A DNA stretch of 8,952 nucleotides from VBKO01 sp036393835 (GTDB lineage Bacteria; Myxococcota; Myxococcia; Myxococcales; 40CM-4-68-19). The stretch is taken from the NCBI GenBank assembly GCA_036393835.1, contig DASWGI010000044.1, positions 1 through 8,952 on the forward strand, read 5' to 3'. The notes below the pieces were generated by a model. That model did not search any database and was not told the DNA's origin. It was given only the letters and a program-made list of their open reading frames with translations. Made by a program: the position numbers and the translations under genes. This document shows, piece by piece, positions 5,822-8,952 of this stretch (positions are counted from its first letter, which is position 1; each line of letters opens with the position of its first letter).

Positions 5822-6682
5822 TTGCAGCTCTTCGGCCAGATCCTGGTCAACGGGATCCTGCTCGGCGGGCTGTACGGGCTGATGGGCCTCGGCATGGGGC
5901 TCGTCTGGGGCGTGCTGAAGATCGTGAACCTCGCCCACGGCGCGCTCATCATGCTGGGCGGGTACGCCCTCTACTTCCTGTACACGAAGGCCGGGGTCGA
6001 TCCGTTCCTGGGCCTGCCGCTCGCCATGTTGGCGATGTTCGTCCTCGGCTACCTGCTGCAGACGCTGCTCTTGAACCTGATCGTCCGCTCGGCCCAGCTC
6101 AACACGCTGCTCTTGACCTTCGGCCTGGACGTGGTCTTCGTCTACATGGCGCAGCTCCTCTTCACCGCCGACTTCCGCACCATCAACCCTCCGTACGCGG
6201 GAAAGAACATCAGCCTGTTCGGCGTGACGGTGCCGTATGCCCAACTGGGCGCGTTCGGCGTCGCGGTGCTGCTGGCCGCGCTCCTCTACCTGGTCCTCGA
6301 CAAGACCAGGACGGGCCGCGCGATCCGGGCCACCGCGCAGAACCTGGTCGCGGCCCGGCTCTACGGCGTGAACCCCAAGCGGATCTACGCCATCACCTTC
6401 GGCACCGGGGCCGCGCTGGCCGGCGCCGCGGGCGGGTTGTACGGGATCGTCTCGCAGATCACGCCGTACATCGGGGTGACGCTGACCGCGAAGTCCTTCG
6501 TCATCGCCATCCTGGGCGGCCTGGACAAGCCGCTGGGCGTCATCGGCGGCGGTCTGGTGCTGGGGATCGCCGAGGCGATGGCCGCTCTCTACCTCGATCC
6601 GACGTACACCGACATCATCAGCTTCGGCCTGCTGGTGCTCGTCCTGATCGCGCGGCCGGCGCAGCTCCTGGGGCGCGCATGA
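5822..6682 (+). CDS. livH: Branched-chain amino acid-type ABC transporter permease LivH
   Basis: This is one of two inner-membrane channel subunits, 286 residues, matching the usual 285-310. It opens with a hydrophobic helix (LVNGILLGGLYGLMGLGMGL, residues 8-27) and the family signature VLKIVNLAHGALIMLGGY (from residue 31, with NLAHG at 36-40). Further membrane segments lie around ALYFLY, FLGLPLAMLAMFVLGYLLQ, LLLTFGLDVVFVYMAQLL and AQLGAFGVAVLLAALLYLVL. The cytoplasmic coupling region follows as TRTGRAIRATAQNLVAARLYG, where the ATPases dock, and then ITFGTGAALAGAAGGLYGIV and ILGGLDKPLGVIGGGLVLG. It would heterodimerise with LivM. The start is TTG, supported by a strong ribosome site. The stop overlaps livM as ATGA, implying coupled translation. 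No truncation or frameshift was seen. Confidence 0.92.
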   Translation: MQLFGQILVNGILLGGLYGLMGLGMGLVWGVLKIVNLAHGALIMLGGYALYFLYTKAGVDPFLGLPLAMLAMFVLGYLLQTLLLNLIVRSAQLNTLLLTFGLDVVFVYMAQLLFTADFRTINPPYAGKNISLFGVTVPYAQLGAFGVAVLLAALLYLVLDKTRTGRAIRATAQNLVAARLYGVNPKRIYAITFGTGAALAGAAGGLYGIVSQITPYIGVTLTAKSFVIAILGGLDKPLGVIGGGLVLGIAEAMAALYLDPTYTDIISFGLLVLVLIARPAQLLGRA

Positions 6683-7626
6683 ACCGGTTCCGCTGGCTGG
6701 TGCTGCCCGTCGCGGCCGGGGCGCTCGCTGCCGTGCCCTGGGTCACCTCCGACACCATCGTGCAGTACGGGATCAACGCGCTCCTGGTCGCAACCCTGGC
6801 GCAGTCGTGGAACATCATCGGCGGGTTCTCCGGATACCCCTCGTTCGGGAACTCGGTCTTCTACGGCCTGGGCACGTACGGCACGGCGATCGCGATGGCC
6901 CAGCTCCATTGGTCGTTCGGCTCGGGCCTGGTGTTCGGTGCCGTGCTGGGGGTGGCCTGCGCGCTGCTCTTCGGGATCCCCATCCTGCGGCTGCGCGGAC
7001 CGTACTTCGCCATCGCCACGCTCGGCCTCGCGGCCGTGATGTCCGCGATCATCGCGACCGTCGAGATCGCCGGGAAGAACATCGGCCTCATCCTGCCGCT
7101 GTTCCGCGGCGACACGCTCTTCTACGAGCTGTCGCTGATCCTGCTCGTCGCCGCCACCGCCACCGTCGCCTGGATCGCCCGCAGCCGCTTCGGGGTGGGC
7201 CTGGTCGCCATCCGCGAGGACGAGGACGCGGCGCAGGTGATGGGCATCAACACGACCATGTACAAGGTGGCGGCGCTCACCGTCGCCGCGTTCTTCAGCG
7301 CGCTGGCGGGCGGCATCCACGCGTACTGGATCACCTTCATCGACCCCGCCAGCGCGTTCGACCCGTCGCTCAACGTGCGCATGGTGATCATGACGCTCTT
7401 CGGCGGTCCCGGGACCGTCCTCGGCCCGGTGCTGGGCGCCTTCGTGCTCTCCGCCGTCTCCGAGGTGCTGGCCAGCCAGGCGACCGGGGTCGCCAGCCTC
7501 TTCTACGGAATCGTCATCGTGGCCGCCGTCGTGTTCATGCCCAAGGGCCTGCTCGACGTGGTCCAGGGCTTCCGGGAGTCGCGCTGGCGCTATTTCACCG
7601 ACAACATCCGGCGGTACCGGCTGTGA
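6679..7626 (+). CDS. livM: Branched-chain amino acid-type ABC transporter permease LivM
   Basis: This is the second channel subunit, 315 residues, within the usual range for LivM without the long N-terminal extension of E. coli LivM. It opens with a Leu/Val/Ala-rich helix (RWLVLPVAAGALAAVPWV). The LivM signature GFSGYPSFGNSVFYGLGTYG comes after the second helix, then LRLRGPYFAIATLGLAAVM. The ATPase-contact loop SRFGVGLVAIREDEDAAQVM leads into GINTTMYKVAALTVAAFFSA. A late segment has MTLFGGPGTVLGPVLGAFVL, and a basic tail (RESRWRYFTDNIRRYRL) lies in the cytoplasm. It starts on the ATG that overlaps the livH stop, and its TGA stop overlaps the livG GTG start (GTGA). Strict order and overlaps put it in one operon with livH, livG and livF. 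The import substrate is not decided by the permease sequence. Confidence 0.92.
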   Translation: MNRFRWLVLPVAAGALAAVPWVTSDTIVQYGINALLVATLAQSWNIIGGFSGYPSFGNSVFYGLGTYGTAIAMAQLHWSFGSGLVFGAVLGVACALLFGIPILRLRGPYFAIATLGLAAVMSAIIATVEIAGKNIGLILPLFRGDTLFYELSLILLVAATATVAWIARSRFGVGLVAIREDEDAAQVMGINTTMYKVAALTVAAFFSALAGGIHAYWITFIDPASAFDPSLNVRMVIMTLFGGPGTVLGPVLGAFVLSAVSEVLASQATGVASLFYGIVIVAAVVFMPKGLLDVVQGFRESRWRYFTDNIRRYRL

Positions 7627-8360
7627 CCGCGCCCCTCTTCGAGGTCCGCGGCTTGACCAAGCGCTTCCGCGGCCTTACCGCCGTGTCGGACGTCACGTTC
7701 CGCGTCGCGCCGCGCGAAATCCTCGGGCTCATCGGCCCCAACGGCGCGGGGAAGACCACGATCATCAGCCTGATCAGCGGCACGCTGGACCCGACCGCGG
7801 GCGAGATCATCTTCGAGGGCCGCCACATCGAGCGCCTGCCCGCGTACCGCCGGGCACGACTCGGCATCGGGCGCACCTTCCAGGTGATGAAGCCGTTCCC
7901 CGGGCTGTCGGTGCTGGAGAACGTCACCGTCGGCGCCCTCTTCGGAACGGGCGGCGGAGAGCGCAAGCGCAAGCGGGCGGAAGAGAAGGCGCGCGAGTGG
8001 CTGCGGTTCACCGGGCTGGAGCGGCGGATGGATCAGCGGGCGGACGCGCTCGGCGGGCCGGACCGCAAGCGGCTCGAGTTCGCCAAGGCGCTGGCGATGA
8101 ACCCCAAGCTCCTGCTCCTGGACGAGGTCATGGCCGGCCTCAACCACGTCGAGGTCGACGAGGTGGTGGAGCTGATCAAGAAGATGCGCGACAAAGGAGT
8201 GACGATCCTCGTCATCGAGCACGTGATGAAGGCCATCCGCCGGCTCGCGGACCGCCTCCTGGTGCTGCATCACGGGCAGCAGATCGCCGAGGGGCGCACC
8301 GACGAGGTGCTGAGGGATCCCCGCGTGGTCGAGGCGTACCTCGGCAAGAGGCGGCAGTGA
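7623..8360 (+). CDS. livG: ABC transporter ATP-binding protein LivG (variant signature motif)
   Basis: This is a cytoplasmic ATPase of the importer, 245 residues. Walker A is GPNGAGKTT (38-46), the Q-loop is GRTFQVMKPF with Gln87, Walker B is LLLLDE (163-168), the D-loop region is VMAGLN, and the switch is VIEHVM with His200. The C-terminus DPRVVEAYLG is typical. The ABC signature is not LSGGQ or the usual LivG 'LsyGqqR' but ALGGPDRKRLEFAKAL (residues 142-157): the second Gly is kept, but the polar Gln/Glu is replaced by the DRKR block. A LivG subgroup with 'LTLAGRKRLE' and DEVMAGLN is known from family knowledge, and this looks like a further variant of it. A basic run KRKRAEEKAR lies at 115-124 in the helical domain. 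The start is GTG overlapping the livM stop; the ribosome site is weak, so coupling probably drives translation. Confidence 0.9.
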   Translation: MTAPLFEVRGLTKRFRGLTAVSDVTFRVAPREILGLIGPNGAGKTTIISLISGTLDPTAGEIIFEGRHIERLPAYRRARLGIGRTFQVMKPFPGLSVLENVTVGALFGTGGGERKRKRAEEKAREWLRFTGLERRMDQRADALGGPDRKRLEFAKALAMNPKLLLLDEVMAGLNHVEVDEVVELIKKMRDKGVTILVIEHVMKAIRRLADRLLVLHHGQQIAEGRTDEVLRDPRVVEAYLGKRRQ

Positions 8361-8952
8361 CCCCGGCGCTGCTCGAGATCGCGGGCCTCTCGGCCGGTTA
8401 CGGCGAGGTCCCGGTGCTCTCCGGCGTGGATCTCGTCATCCGGCCGGGCGAGATCGTCACCCTGGTGGGCAGCAACGGCGCGGGCAAGACCACGCTCCTG
8501 CGCGCGATCTCGCGGGTGATCGGCGCGCGCGGAACGCTGCGCTTCGACGGTCGGGACCTCACCGCGCTCGCGCCCGAGCAGGTCTTCGGCCTCGGCCTGG
8601 TGCAGGTGCCCGAGGGCCGCCAGCTCTTCGACCGCATGAGCGTCGAGGACAACCTGCGGATGGGCACCTACCGGCGCCGCGACGAGGACGGCATCCGGCG
8701 GAGCTTCGAGCGCGTCTACCAGCTGTTCCCGGTGCTCGCCGAGCGCCGCCAGCAGATCGCCGGCAGCCTCTCCGGCGGCGAGCAACAGATGTGCGCCATC
8801 GCCCGGGCACTCATGGCCGCCCCGAAGCTCCTCACCGTCGACGAGATGAGCCTCGGCCTCGCCCCGGTAGTGGTCGATCAGCTCCTCGGCGTGCTCGGCG
8901 AGATCCGCAAGCAGGGCATCACCGTCCTCCTGGTCGAGCAGGACGTCTTCGC
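8357..8952 (+). CDS. livF: ABC transporter ATP-binding protein LivF (3' end beyond window)
   Basis: This is the second ATPase, with 198 codons seen before the window ends; a full LivF has about 235. The start is GTG 8357, overlapping the livG stop as GTGA, with AAGAGG at 8346-8351 five bases upstream. Walker A is GSNGAGKTT (38-46), and the LivF-specific Q-loop stretch VQVPEGRQLFDRMSVEDNL has Gln83/Glu86. The signature is LSGGEQQM (138-145). Walker B is LLTVDEMSLGLAP, with Met instead of the common Pro after the catalytic Glu163, a substitution tolerated in part of this family. The sequence stops in LLVEQDVFA, at almost the same point where the partial livF at the window start begins. It pairs with LivG to drive LivH/LivM. 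The missing tail means an intact stop cannot be confirmed. Confidence 0.92.
   Translation, partial: MTPALLEIAGLSAGYGEVPVLSGVDLVIRPGEIVTLVGSNGAGKTTLLRAISRVIGARGTLRFDGRDLTALAPEQVFGLGLVQVPEGRQLFDRMSVEDNLRMGTYRRRDEDGIRRSFERVYQLFPVLAERRQQIAGSLSGGEQQMCAIARALMAAPKLLTVDEMSLGLAPVVVDQLLGVLGEIRKQGITVLLVEQDVF

Noticed and set aside
6807..7622. N-terminal extension of livG overlapping livM
   Set aside because: It is an out-of-frame shadow of livM. The ABC domain starts right after GTG 7623, which overlaps the livM stop in the usual way.

Overview
The window is GC-rich (about two thirds by eye) with strong G/C preference at third codon positions, short intergenic gaps, and many GTG, TTG and overlapping start codons. 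This fits a high-GC Gram-negative soil-type heterotroph, for example a myxobacterial/deltaproteobacterial, betaproteobacterial or Rokubacteria/NC10-like genome. The sequence alone does not settle the phylum. No rRNA, tRNA, CRISPR array or insertion sequence was seen.

Layout. Positions 1-154 hold the 3' end of a plus-strand livF-type ABC ATPase, the last gene of an upstream branched-chain-amino-acid-type (liv) operon. Positions 155-629 have no intact gene. They hold a strong palindromic terminator/REP-like element (about 170-247), a minus-strand remnant of a MalG-type sugar ABC permease (260-481, C-terminus only, truncated), and the leader of the next operon, which carries a bipartite inverted repeat (559-595). 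Positions 630-4473 are a tightly coupled glcD-glcE-glcF operon encoding the three subunits of a glycolate oxidase-type 2-hydroxyacid dehydrogenase: two FAD subunits and one double-[4Fe-4S]/CCG-domain subunit. After a short gap containing a terminator-like hairpin, 4549-8952 is a second, almost complete liv-type ABC importer: secreted substrate-binding protein, permeases livH and livM, and ATPases livG and livF. livF is cut by the window end. A second hairpin lies between the binding-protein gene and livH.

How the genes work together. GlcDEF oxidises glycolate, or a related 2-hydroxy acid, to the 2-keto acid and passes electrons through FAD and the iron-sulfur subunit to the respiratory chain. 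The ABC system would capture a small ligand in the periplasm and import it with ATP. All genes are co-directional. No glycolate permease (glcA/lctP), malate synthase or GntR-type regulator is visible here, so it is a reasonable but unproven idea that the liv-type importer supplies the hydroxy acid or a related compound. The layout is mostly conventional. The less ordinary points are the sugar-permease remnant at a clear breakpoint, the dyad in front of glcD, the hairpins bounding the binding-protein gene, and a non-canonical ABC signature in LivG. I found no clearly new biological system.
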